From NCBI GenBank assembly GCA_947507965.1, contig CANNQU010000024.1:1-43567 (forward strand): 43,567 bases of DNA. Direction: 5' to 3'. Below are positions 9,365 through 17,012 of the stretch, in pieces. This DNA comes from Bacteroidota bacterium. GTDB lineage: Bacteria; Bacteroidota; Bacteroidia; UKL13-3. The notes beneath the pieces are model-generated. The model was not told where the DNA came from. It was given only the letters and a program-made list of their open reading frames with translations, and did not search any database. The translations under genes were made by a program, and so were the position numbers. Position 1 is the stretch's first letter; each line of letters opens with the position of its first letter.

Positions 9365-9847
9365 TTGAATATTCGCGTAGGCCATGGTATCGACGTACAT
9401 CCATTAATTGAGGGTGATGGCGTTTGGCTTGGTGGGATAAAAATTCCATCTTCACAAAAGCTAAAGGGGCATAGTGATGCTGATGTGCTCATCCATGCCA
9501 TTTGCGATGCATTATTAGGCGCACTTAACCTTCGTGATATTGGAACGCATTTTCCCAATACGGATCCTCGTTTTAAAGATATCGACAGTAAAAAACTATT
9601 GCGTCATGTGATGGTGCTGGTGAATGAAAAGAAATATAAAATTGGAAATATCGACTGCACCGTTATTGCCGAGAATCCCAAGATAAATCCCTATATAGAA
9701 TTGATGCAAAATTGCCTTGCTCCGATTCTGGAAATTTCCAATGATGCGCTTTCTATTAAAGCCACAACCAATGAGCAGCTAGGCTTTATTGGTCGTGAAG
9801 AAGGCATTGTTGCCCACGCCACATGTTTGGTATATCAAGAAAATTGA
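9365..9847 (+). CDS. ispF: 2-C-methyl-D-erythritol 2,4-cyclodiphosphate synthase
   Basis: This 160-residue IspF catalyses the fifth step of the MEP isoprenoid pathway, cyclising CDP-ME-2-phosphate to MEcPP with release of CMP. Visible motifs are RVGHGIDVH (metal ligands Asp10 and His12), GHSDADVLIHA (third metal ligand, His) and the C-terminal KATTNEQLGFIGREEG signature with the TTNE substrate loop. The length is normal (about 157-160). The frame has no ATG at a sensible place and begins with TTG at 9365, which gives exactly the expected N-terminus. It follows porV by 82 bp, so it may share that transcript, and it converges with the superoxide dismutase gene only 12 bp away. Confidence 0.95.
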   Translation: MNIRVGHGIDVHPLIEGDGVWLGGIKIPSSQKLKGHSDADVLIHAICDALLGALNLRDIGTHFPNTDPRFKDIDSKKLLRHVMVLVNEKKYKIGNIDCTVIAENPKINPYIELMQNCLAPILEISNDALSIKATTNEQLGFIGREEGIVAHATCLVYQEN

Positions 9848-9859
9848 TGGTCATCTTAT

Positions 9860-10465
9860 TTATTGGGCAGCCTCAAAGCGACGACTCACTTCTTCCCAAT
9901 TCACCACATTCCAAAATGCAGCCACATAATCGGGGCGACGATTTTGATAGTTTAAATAGTAGGCATGTTCCCACACATCCAAAGCTAATATTGGCGTTCC
10001 ACAGTGTACCCCATCAATATTCATTAAAGGATTATCTTGATTTGCGGTTGAACAGATGCTAAGTTTACCTTGTTTCACACAAACCCAAGCCCATCCACTA
10101 CCGAAACGTGTGGTTGCCGCTTTAGCAAATTCTTCTTTTAACTTATCAAGCCCGCCAAAGCTGTCGTTTATGGCGGCCGTTAAAGAAGGAGAAGCTTCTC
10201 CCCCATTTGGGCTCAAACTCTTCCAGAAGAAGCTGTGATTGAAATGCCCTCCACCATTATTTCGAACGGGCATCGGGTAGTTATTAATCGTAGCACAAAT
10301 TTCTTCAATGCTCAAATTTTCGGCAGCCGTGCCGGCAAGGGCATTCGTTAAATTGGTAATGTACGCCTGATGATGTTTACCATGGTGTATTTCCATCGTG
10401 CGGGCATCAATATGAGGTTCTAATGCATCAAATGCATAGGGAAGTGGGGGAAGGGTGAATGACAT
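9860..10465 (-). CDS. sodA: Superoxide dismutase, Mn/Fe family (Mn-type signatures)
   Basis: This 201-residue cytoplasmic enzyme dismutates superoxide to oxygen and hydrogen peroxide. Metal ligands are His27 (in EIHHGKHH), the His of NHSFFW, and Asp and His of DVWEHAYY. The residues that usually separate Mn from Fe enzymes point to Mn or a cambialistic enzyme: [11 protein letters not shown] instead of the Fe-type AAQxWNH, and TANQDNPLM (Gln) instead of the Fe-type NAGTP. Metal use cannot be settled by sequence alone, and Bacteroidota include cambialistic enzymes. No signal peptide is present. The gene reads toward ispF; the upstream SPOR-domain gene on the same strand ends 68 bp before it. 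Confidence 0.93.
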   Translation of the reverse strand: MSFTLPPLPYAFDALEPHIDARTMEIHHGKHHQAYITNLTNALAGTAAENLSIEEICATINNYPMPVRNNGGGHFNHSFFWKSLSPNGGEASPSLTAAINDSFGGLDKLKEEFAKAATTRFGSGWAWVCVKQGKLSICSTANQDNPLMNIDGVHCGTPILALDVWEHAYYLNYQNRRPDYVAAFWNVVNWEEVSRRFEAAQ

Positions 10466-10533
10466 AAAATGAGAGGTTAAAGGATTAATTTTTGTGGTTT
10501 ACGTCTCCAAGTTTGCACTTTTGGAGTAATTAT

Positions 10534-10920
10534 TTATGGTTTAGGAACATTTATTTTGTCATGAACAATGAAGAAACCGGTCAAGCCTTTATCCAACATC
10601 TGTTGTTTAAAAGCAATGGCTTCAAATTTAAAACGAAAATCACCTACTCGTACTTTAAAATTAGGTGGCTCATATAATACATAACTAGGCATTTCTGGAA
10701 ATAACGCAATAAAACTTCCGTTTTTTTCATACGCTGCACTACGAGAAGATCCTTGAAAAATTTGATACCTCGAACCATTATGTTTCGCCTCGGGATTATT
10801 CATTAACTTCTGATTCATTAATTTTTGCAAGATCTTCTCATCGGCAATAAGCTTAATATGTTGTGCAGGCAACTGACCCATTTCAAAGAAGAACAAAAAG
10901 ATGAAAAATAATTTTCTCAT
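10534..10920 (-). CDS. Small secreted SPOR-domain protein
   Basis: This 128-residue protein has an N-terminal signal peptide (hydrophobic stretch then LPAQ, about residues 1-19) and a C-terminal SPOR-like domain at about residues 48-122. The domain shows the repeat halves GSRYQIFQGSSRSAAY and NFKVRVGDFRFKFEA, then GFFIVHDKI. SPOR domains bind denuded peptidoglycan, often at division sites. Short secreted SPOR proteins like this are common in Bacteroidota and mostly uncharacterised. It lies 43 bp downstream of rlmB on the same strand, so it may be the tail of that operon. Confidence 0.7.
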   Translation of the reverse strand: MRKLFFIFLFFFEMGQLPAQHIKLIADEKILQKLMNQKLMNNPEAKHNGSRYQIFQGSSRSAAYEKNGSFIALFPEMPSYVLYEPPNFKVRVGDFRFKFEAIAFKQQMLDKGLTGFFIVHDKINVPKP

Positions 10921-10963
10921 GGCTAAGCAAAGGTAAGGCTTTTATCGTGACTTTTATTGAAAA

Positions 10964-11695
10964 TTATGCTCTCTGCCTTAAGGCCTCAAACAAAGTAATA
11001 CCAGTAGCTACAGAAACATTTAATGATCCAATATTTCCTAGTACAGGAATAGATACCTTAAAGTCCATCATTTGCAAAATGCCGGGGCTTATGCCCTTAT
11101 CTTCACTTCCCATGACAATGGCTATGGGTTGATTTAAATTCACCTCATAGATGGTATCTTTTGACTTCTCGGTGCAGGCAATCAACTGAATGCCACACTC
11201 CTTCAGGTAATTCAAGGTAGTCTTTAAATTATTCACCTTACTTACCGCAATATGATGTAGTGCACCTGCCGAAGTTTTTATTGCGTCTTCATTAATAGGC
11301 GCAGCTCCGTTGGCCGGAATAATTATAGCGTGAACCCCTGCACAATAGGCACTCCGGGCAATTGCACCAAAGTTGCGAACATCGGTCACGCCATCCAATA
11401 CGAGAAGCAACGGCATTTCACTGCGCTCAAATAGTTGTGGAACAAGCTGCTCAATATCATCATATTCGATATCGGTAATGAATGCCGCAACGCCTTGATG
11501 ATTTTTAGTGGTTAACCGGTCAATTTTTTCTTTTGGAACAAAATTGATGAATAACTTTCTTTCATGAATCAGGTTTTTCAATTCGAAAATTAAATCGCCT
11601 TTCAACCCATTCTGCACGAAAATCTTGTCGATGGTTTTGCCGGCTTCAATGGCTTCCATAACCGAATGGATGCCGTAAATTAAATTGCTTTTCAT
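10964..11695 (-). CDS. rlmB: 23S rRNA (guanosine-2'-O-)-methyltransferase RlmB, TrmH/SpoU family
   Basis: This 243-residue SpoU-type methyltransferase has a small N-terminal substrate-binding domain (residues 1-75) and a catalytic knot domain. The three SpoU motifs are clear: DVRNFGAIARSA (motif 1, Asn108 and Arg114), VMGSEDKGIS (motif 2) and GSLNVSVATGITLFEAL (motif 3). RlmB 2'-O-methylates G2251 of 23S rRNA in E. coli. The closeness of motifs and length favours RlmB over other TrmH-family members, though the exact target is inferred. It follows the M28 peptidase gene with only 3 bp between them, so the two are very likely co-transcribed. Confidence 0.88.
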   Translation of the reverse strand: MKSNLIYGIHSVMEAIEAGKTIDKIFVQNGLKGDLIFELKNLIHERKLFINFVPKEKIDRLTTKNHQGVAAFITDIEYDDIEQLVPQLFERSEMPLLLVLDGVTDVRNFGAIARSAYCAGVHAIIIPANGAAPINEDAIKTSAGALHHIAVSKVNNLKTTLNYLKECGIQLIACTEKSKDTIYEVNLNQPIAIVMGSEDKGISPGILQMMDFKVSIPVLGNIGSLNVSVATGITLFEALRQRA

Positions 11696-11698
11696 GGC

Positions 11699-13258
11699 TT
11701 ATTTTTGAGTTGTTTTCAATCGATCGGTTTGGTTTGCTGTTTTCCATGCAATATGAAAAACGAGGCGAGTGATGGCTTCCATTTTGTTGAAGTTGATTTT
11801 ATCAATGGTGTCGGTGCTCTTGTGATAATCGGCATGTAGGCCACTAAAAAAGAATATAACCGGAATATTATTTTTAGCAAAGTTATAATGATCACTACGA
11901 TAATAAAGACGATTTTTATCGTCGATATCGAATTTATAATCAAGCTTTAAATGCGTATAGGTTGAATTACAACTTTCCAAAATAGGCTTCAAGTCTGGGC
12001 TTAGTTTCTCACTCCCGATGGGGTAAATATAATTTGGATTTTGTAATGACATATAGGTTGAATCCAGTCGACCGATCATATCGATATTAAGGTCAAGGAT
12101 GGTTTTATCCAATGGCACCAACGGGTTTTTCGTATAATATTCCGACCCCAATAATCCTTTTTCCTCTCCACTGAAAGCACAAAACAGGATGCTCCTGCGT
12201 GGTGCAAAACCAGCGCGTTTAGCGATTGCAAATGCTTCCGCTATTTCAATGAGCGCAACGGTACCACTCCCGTTATCGTCGGCTCCGATATATATTTTTC
12301 CTTTATGCTTCCCTAAATGATCGTAGTGTGCCGAAATTACAATGTACTCTTCTTTTAAATCGGTACCTTCCACAAAACCGATTACATTTTCGCTACTAGT
12401 CGAACAAGCAATTCGATCCACTTCAAGTGATGCTTTATTCTGGCTAAAGAAATGTATCGGCTTATGTTTTTTTGAAATTCTCTTCATTGTTTTTAGAAGT
12501 TTCAGACTGTCTATTCCGAGTAGTTTTGCGGCAACGCCTTGATGCGTGAATAGTATGGGGAAATTAATTTGATGCGCCGATTCTAAAAGAGCGGGTGAAG
12601 CATTCGCTCGGAGCAATTTCTCCATCGATTTAATTTTAGTGGAAAATTCTTCATCAATAAGAATTAATGCGGCCGGATTATATTTACTTAATTTGGATAG
12701 TCTTAATGCAAGGTTTCGATACCATTGGCTATGCTCCGCTGTGCCACTTACCAAATAGTTTTTTTTATCCATTGGCTCTCCATAAAGCATGATTACAATT
12801 TTATCCGTTAGGTTGGTATCTTTCTGGTAATCGTTATATCGATTATCATCAATGCCATAGCCCATAAACACAACTTGTTTATGATTAACCAATCCGTTTT
12901 TTAGATCGGGTTGAAAATAAAAATCTTTTAACGATACGAACCGATTAAGTGAATCGTAGAGTACGATATCTCGACTACTATTTCGTTGGTATTCAAAACT
13001 TTGAAAATAGGTGCCTGAACCGGCTACTTGTTGTATCCCAAAAAGGCCAAATTGTGAGGCGATGTAATCGGCGGCCCTGCGTAATCCAGGTGTTCCTGTT
13101 TCTCGTCCTTCCGTTGATGGAGATGCCACAAATAAAAGATTCTGCTTTAAATCGTATGAGGTAATTGTGGAAGCAAAACTGCGCGCATTACTATCCACCT
13201 GAGAATTACTCACACCAAAATAAAAAATAAAAAGAAGGAAAATAATTGGTTTGTTCAT
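11699..13258 (-). CDS. Secreted M28 family zinc aminopeptidase with PA-like insert
   Basis: The start is placed at the ATG at 13258, which gives 519 residues beginning with a clean signal peptide (MNKPIIFLLFIFYFGVSNSQ). The longer reading frame upstream would put 42 unlikely residues before it and run back into iscA. The M28 zinc site is complete: SAHYDHLG, GADDNGSG, FSGEEKGLLGS, NIDMIGR and RSDHYNFA, supplying His, Asp, Glu, Asp and His. A PA-like region (VVFMGYGIDD through KIVIMLYGEP) lies in the N-terminal half and may help substrate binding. The enzyme probably trims peptides in the periplasm or outside the cell. It sits between iscA (82 bp upstream) and rlmB (3 bp downstream). Confidence 0.88.
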   Translation of the reverse strand: MNKPIIFLLFIFYFGVSNSQVDSNARSFASTITSYDLKQNLLFVASPSTEGRETGTPGLRRAADYIASQFGLFGIQQVAGSGTYFQSFEYQRNSSRDIVLYDSLNRFVSLKDFYFQPDLKNGLVNHKQVVFMGYGIDDNRYNDYQKDTNLTDKIVIMLYGEPMDKKNYLVSGTAEHSQWYRNLALRLSKLSKYNPAALILIDEEFSTKIKSMEKLLRANASPALLESAHQINFPILFTHQGVAAKLLGIDSLKLLKTMKRISKKHKPIHFFSQNKASLEVDRIACSTSSENVIGFVEGTDLKEEYIVISAHYDHLGKHKGKIYIGADDNGSGTVALIEIAEAFAIAKRAGFAPRRSILFCAFSGEEKGLLGSEYYTKNPLVPLDKTILDLNIDMIGRLDSTYMSLQNPNYIYPIGSEKLSPDLKPILESCNSTYTHLKLDYKFDIDDKNRLYYRSDHYNFAKNNIPVIFFFSGLHADYHKSTDTIDKINFNKMEAITRLVFHIAWKTANQTDRLKTTQK

Positions 13259-13340
13259 GCGAATTGCAAAAGTGCTTCTTTTTTGGCAATAAAAAGAAAG
13301 AACTATAATGGCGCTCTTTCCACTAAAAAAGAGCTCTTGT

Positions 13341-13670
13341 TTAAACAGAAAAACTCTCTCCACAGCCACAGGTACGTGAGGCATTCGGATTGATGAAGTT
13401 AAATCCCTTTCCGTTTAAACCATCGCTAAAATCTAGCTCAGTGCCAAAGAGGTACAGGAAACTTTTCATATCCACTGCAATTTTCACACCTTTATCTTCG
13501 AAGTATTGATCGCCTTTCTGGGCTTCGTTATCAAAGTCTAATTTATAGGTTAGGCCACTACATCCTCCACCGGTTACACTTACCCGCAGGAAGTAATCGT
13601 CGCCTAAATGGGCATCACGAACCAAATCAGATACTTTTAATTTTGCTTTATCGCTTACGGTTATGCTCAC
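13341..13670 (-). CDS. iscA: HesB/IscA-family iron-sulfur assembly protein
   Basis: This is a 109-residue A-type carrier. The three invariant cysteines are present: Cys37 in GGGCSGLTY, and Cys101 and Cys103 in TCGCGESF at the C-terminus. The family accepts or carries Fe-S clusters or iron from the IscU scaffold to client proteins. I place the start at the GTG at 13670: AGAGG lies a few bases upstream, it gives the family's usual length, and it leaves 22 bp after iscU, whereas the longer open frame would overlap iscU. ErpA and SufA have the same fold, and the IscA label rests on the iscS-iscU context. Confidence 0.85.
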   Translation of the reverse strand: MSITVSDKAKLKVSDLVRDAHLGDDYFLRVSVTGGGCSGLTYKLDFDNEAQKGDQYFEDKGVKIAVDMKSFLYLFGTELDFSDGLNGKGFNFINPNASRTCGCGESFSV

Positions 13671-13692
13671 GTTACCTCTAAGAATTAATATT

Positions 13693-14103
13693 TTACAAAG
13701 AATGAACTTCGATTGGGGCCAAATTATTTTTGGCACGGTAATCATTGATCGCCGCTTTTATGGCATCTTCCGCCAATACCGAACAGTGTATCTTCACTGG
13801 CGGTAACGCCAATTCTTCAACAATATCCATATTGTCTATTTTAAGTGCATCGTCGATACTTTTACCCTTTAACCACTCGGTTGCCAATGACGAGGAAGCA
13901 ATCGCACTTCCACATCCAAAGGTCTTAAACTTGGCGTCGGTAATGGTACCGGATACCTCATCCACTTCAATTTGCAGGCGCATTACATCGCCACATTCGG
14001 GTGCACCTACCAAACCGGTGCCCACATTATTTTTACTTTTATCCAAGGTACCTATGTTACGAGGATTACTGTAATGATCGATTACTTTTTCTGAATATGC
14101 CAT
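13693..14103 (-). CDS. iscU: Fe-S cluster scaffold IscU
   Basis: This 136-residue scaffold protein has the three cluster-binding cysteines, Cys37 (GAPECGDV), Cys64 (FGCGSAIASSS) and Cys107 (KIHCSVLAEDA), and Asp39, which controls cluster release. The LPPVK motif at residues 100-104 is the recognition site for the HscA chaperone, which implies that an HscA/HscB pair is encoded elsewhere in the genome. Clusters are built here from iron and the sulfur supplied by IscS. The gene lies 37 bp after iscS and 22 bp before iscA in one operon. It is slightly longer than E. coli IscU (128 residues) owing to its C-terminal tail. Confidence 0.93.
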   Translation of the reverse strand: MAYSEKVIDHYSNPRNIGTLDKSKNNVGTGLVGAPECGDVMRLQIEVDEVSGTITDAKFKTFGCGSAIASSSLATEWLKGKSIDDALKIDNMDIVEELALPPVKIHCSVLAEDAIKAAINDYRAKNNLAPIEVHSL

Positions 14104-14140
14104 AATTATACTTTTAAATTCCTTTATATTAAATTAATCC

Positions 14141-15355
14141 TCAATGTTCAGCCCACGCAATCGCTTTTAAATCAATTCCTTCTTTAAACATTTCCCAAAG
14201 TGGACTCATTTCCCTTAATTTCATTACTGCTTCTTTGGTTTGATTGATGGCGAAATCAATTTCTTCATCGGTTGTAAAACGACTCAAGCCAAAGCGTAGT
14301 GAAGAATGTGCCAAGTCATCGTCCAAACCTAAAGATTTTAAAACATAAGATGGCTCAAGTGAGGCCGAGGTACAAGCCGAACCGCTAGAAACCGCAATAT
14401 CTTTTACACCCATCATCAAACCTTCTCCTTCTACATACTTGAAGGAAATATTGGTACAATGAGGTAAACGATGATCTTTGTTGCCATTAAGATAGCTTTC
14501 CTCCAACTCCAGCAAACTGTTTTCCAGCCGGTCGCGCATTATTGATAAACGAGCAGCATCCTGACCCATCTCCAGGCGAGCTAATTCGCAAGCCTTACCA
14601 AAACCAACAATTCCCGGTACATTTAAAGTGCCACTGCGCATTCCTCGCTCATGCCCGCCTCCGTCGATTTGTGCCGTAACTTTCACTCTTGGGTTTTTAC
14701 GACGAACATATAAGGCTCCAATTCCTTTTGGGCCATACATTTTATGAGCAGTAAGCGAAAGCAGGTCGATACCATATTCGTTTACATCCGTATTCACTTT
14801 CCCTACCGCCTGCGTGGCATCGGTATGAAACAAAGCGCCATGCTTATGTGCTATTGCAGCAATTTCTTTAATGGGTTGAATAACGCCGATTTCATTATTG
14901 GCAAACATTACCGAAACCAATATGGTGTTCGGTTTAATGGCTGCTTCTAGGTCAGCTAAATTGAGTAAGCCATCCGACTGCACTTCCAAGTAGGTTACCT
15001 CAGCTCCTAATTTTTCAAGATGCTTGCAGGTATCAAGTACCGCTTTATGCTCTGTGGTAAGCGTAATAATATGATTGCCTTTTTCGGCATACATTTCATA
15101 AACCCCTTTAATAGCCAAATTATTACTTTCTGTGGCTCCCGAGGTGAAAATAATCTCTTTTTCGCTTGCGCCAATCAAATTCGCCACTTGCTCCCGAGCG
15201 TAATCTACCCCCTCTTCGGCCTTCCAACCGAACGGATGGTTGCGGCTGGCCGCATTTCCAAAGATGTCGGTAAAATACGGTAGCATTGCTTGTAGAACCC
15301 TTGGATCTACTGGGGTTGTGGCATTATTATCTAAATATATCGGTAGCTTTAACAT
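14141..15355 (-). CDS. iscS: Cysteine desulfurase IscS
   Basis: This 404-residue PLP enzyme (same length as E. coli IscS) turns L-cysteine into alanine and a protein-bound persulfide for Fe-S assembly. Visible are the PLP lysine Lys205 ([11 protein letters not shown]), the TDATQAVGK cofactor region, and the catalytic loop with Cys328 in [17 protein letters not shown], which marks the long-loop group I (IscS/NifS) rather than the SufS type. The start is the ATG at 15355. A promoter box at 15397-15404 would place the transcript start downstream of the longer open frame's first codon, which excludes the longer version. It is the first gene of iscS-iscU-iscA. No iscR, hscAB or fdx lies alongside. 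Confidence 0.94.
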   Translation of the reverse strand: MLKLPIYLDNNATTPVDPRVLQAMLPYFTDIFGNAASRNHPFGWKAEEGVDYAREQVANLIGASEKEIIFTSGATESNNLAIKGVYEMYAEKGNHIITLTTEHKAVLDTCKHLEKLGAEVTYLEVQSDGLLNLADLEAAIKPNTILVSVMFANNEIGVIQPIKEIAAIAHKHGALFHTDATQAVGKVNTDVNEYGIDLLSLTAHKMYGPKGIGALYVRRKNPRVKVTAQIDGGGHERGMRSGTLNVPGIVGFGKACELARLEMGQDAARLSIMRDRLENSLLELEESYLNGNKDHRLPHCTNISFKYVEGEGLMMGVKDIAVSSGSACTSASLEPSYVLKSLGLDDDLAHSSLRFGLSRFTTDEEIDFAINQTKEAVMKLREMSPLWEMFKEGIDLKAIAWAEH

Positions 15356-15396
15356 ACATTTTATAGGCTCTAAAATTTGCTTGTTTAGAATGATTA

Positions 15397-15404
15397 CAAA
15401 TATA
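15397..15404 (-). promoter_or_regulatory. -7 promoter box (TATATTTG) for iscSUA
   Basis: This is a perfect TAnnTTTG box on the minus strand, 41 bases upstream of the iscS ATG. Two TTG-containing -33 candidates lie upstream at spacings of 17 and 21 nt. It gives a leader of about 35 nt. No IscR-like operator can be recognised. Confidence 0.55.
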
Positions 15405-15492
15405 CAACTATTTATTCCATCCAATCAAATGCAATTTAAAGTTTATTTGGCCTACCGGTGAGAAACCGTTTAGGCATTATGTTTCAGACTAT

Positions 15493-16269
15493 CTACCATT
15501 GCCCAGAGGCAGTGCCTCCTTTAAAATCCTGCCACCCACCTCCCATTATTTCAGAAGGGCGATCAATTCCTAATACGATTCGGGTATCGGAAGCCGATAA
15601 ATTATAAACGTTCATCGCTACGCGTATTCTCCTTTCCGAACGAAGGCTATAATAAATAGTGGAAATAATAAAGACTAAAAAAACCAAGATGGGAACAATA
15701 AACGATTTGATGCTATATTCCGGGTTAAGTATTGGCTTTAGTTTATAGTTGCCTTGAAGAGTACCTGTAATGGCTTTCAAGGCTTCGTTGATTCCAGCAT
15801 AGTACTCCTGTCGCAAAAAAGAAGGATCAATAATTTGGCTCGTAATCTGGGCACATATCCCTTCCGAGAGTGACCCATGTAAGCCTTGTCCGGTATAAAT
15901 AAGGGCAGTTCTACTCTCCATAACAATTAAGAGAAGTACACCAACTCCTGATTTCAAGTCAAGCAGCCCCCTCTTTTGAAATTGACTTTTTGCATAGTTT
16001 AGAATAGCCTCTTCACCGATATTGTTTTCAATAAGAATAACCACCTCGTTAAAAGTGGCCTTGCGATAGGTTGAAAGCTTAGCGTTAAGCGTATCCAATT
16101 GATCCGGCCTCAAAATATTGGCGTGGTCATATACCCCGCCTTGTGCTGAAAGGGTTTCTGAAGCCTTCATAAGGAAGCAGAAAACCAATAGCATTGTGCA
16201 TAACAAGGGGCGTAAGAGAGAAGAAGGTGGGCTCGTATTCATTCCTTTGTTTTTAAAACAGCTGATCAT
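15493..16269 (-). CDS. TPM-domain (TLP18.3/Psb32/MOLO-1) membrane protein
   Basis: This 258-residue protein has a signal sequence (hydrophobic core about residues 18-42) and then a TPM domain (about residues 46-165) opening with VYDHANILRPDQLDTLNAKL and containing GVGVLLLIVMESRTALIYTGQGL. A transmembrane helix lies near residues 188-208 (FIVPILVFLVFIISTIYY), followed by a cytoplasmic tail ending in GGWQDFKGGTASGQW. The family (YgcG) includes acid phosphatase-like proteins, but the biochemical role in bacteria is not well settled. Its ATG overlaps the stop of the preceding gene (ATGA), so it is translationally coupled to a second TPM protein. The usual third partner, lemA, is not seen here. 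Confidence 0.75.
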   Translation of the reverse strand: MISCFKNKGMNTSPPSSLLRPLLCTMLLVFCFLMKASETLSAQGGVYDHANILRPDQLDTLNAKLSTYRKATFNEVVILIENNIGEEAILNYAKSQFQKRGLLDLKSGVGVLLLIVMESRTALIYTGQGLHGSLSEGICAQITSQIIDPSFLRQEYYAGINEALKAITGTLQGNYKLKPILNPEYSIKSFIVPILVFLVFIISTIYYSLRSERRIRVAMNVYNLSASDTRIVLGIDRPSEIMGGGWQDFKGGTASGQW

Positions 16270-16730
16270 AAAACGTGCTTTTGTATTATTTTCGAAACCG
16301 TCTCCACTCCTTCGATCATGGCTTTGGCAAAGTTATTACTCTTGAAATAGATGGTCATATTAGTTGCCATTTCATCCCAAAATCCTTCTGGAACAAATTG
16401 GTTTATTCCTTGTCCACCGAGTATCACAAATTTTTTTTCCTGCATCGAAACATAAATTAAGACACTATTTTGTAAGGCCGTATGATTCATCGAAAACAAA
16501 TTAAATATTTCAGCAGCACGATCGAGCACGGCGAGATCACAATTTTTATCGAAATGAAGGCGTATAGTACCACCTGCCGAATTCGCGTTAGCTAAAGTAA
16601 CGGCTTCCGTTATTTTAGCCCTTTCGGCTTCTTTTAATCGATGATAAGCTCCTGAGATGTAGTGGTGCATTGCATTCAAATTAAGGAATGGTATATTGCG
16701 TAGGTAAATTAAGCTTCCGAATCCTTCCAT
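16266..16730 (-). CDS. TPM-domain protein, second member of a coupled pair
   Basis: This protein of up to 154 residues consists almost wholly of a TPM-like domain (from about residue 30: RLKEAERAKITEAVTLANAN, then SVLIYVSMQEKKFVILGGQGI and VPEGFWDEM). It has no clear signal peptide or membrane helix, so it may be cytoplasmic and act with the membrane-bound TPM protein encoded immediately downstream (overlap of 4 bases). Two starts are possible: ATG 16730 (used here) and ATG 16670 (21st codon), which removes a leader that does not look conserved. Both lie downstream of the promoter box at 16787-16794. In many genomes this pair follows lemA. Confidence 0.7.
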   Translation of the reverse strand: MEGFGSLIYLRNIPFLNLNAMHHYISGAYHRLKEAERAKITEAVTLANANSAGGTIRLHFDKNCDLAVLDRAAEIFNLFSMNHTALQNSVLIYVSMQEKKFVILGGQGINQFVPEGFWDEMATNMTIYFKSNNFAKAMIEGVETVSKIIQKHVL

Positions 16731-16786
16731 AAAAATGGAAGAAAAGGATGGTATAATAAATTCAATAGCAATAGAATAAAACGTGA

Positions 16787-16794
16787 CAAAGGTA
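16787..16794 (-). promoter_or_regulatory. -7 promoter box (TACCTTTG) for the TPM gene pair
   Basis: This is a perfect TAnnTTTG match on the minus strand, 56 bases before the ATG at 16730. No clear -33 TTG is at the right distance. Confidence 0.45.
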
Positions 16795-16958
16795 GCAAAA
16801 AGCGGCTGTGAAATAATTGAAATTATTTTATTACAAATTCATCATGACCCGTCTTTCATCTAATGGGTCAAGTATTCATTCCACTTCGAAAAAGTCATTA
16901 ACAGGCCAGGCATTTTAATAAGAACGGTGTATTAGAAATGTTTTTACAATTATAATTG

Positions 16959-16988
16959 TTGAAGTGTCATTAAAAAATGTTTCATTTG
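16959..16988 (+). promoter_or_regulatory. Promoter for the T9SS cargo gene (TTG - 19 nt - TTCATTTG)
   Basis: TTG at 16959-16961 is followed after exactly 19 nt by TTCATTTG (16981-16988), one mismatch from TAnnTTTG. It predicts a leader of about 20 nt before the ATG at 17013 and would overlap the more upstream ATG at 16977, supporting the later start. Confidence 0.5.
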
Positions 16989-17012
16989 CATAAATCAAAT
17001 TATTTATTAAAC

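Noticed and set aside
10504-10525. Imperfect hairpin between the SPOR-domain gene and superoxide dismutase
   Set aside because: It has a six-pair stem with a bulge and no T run on the transcribed side, which is insufficient for a terminator or riboswitch call.
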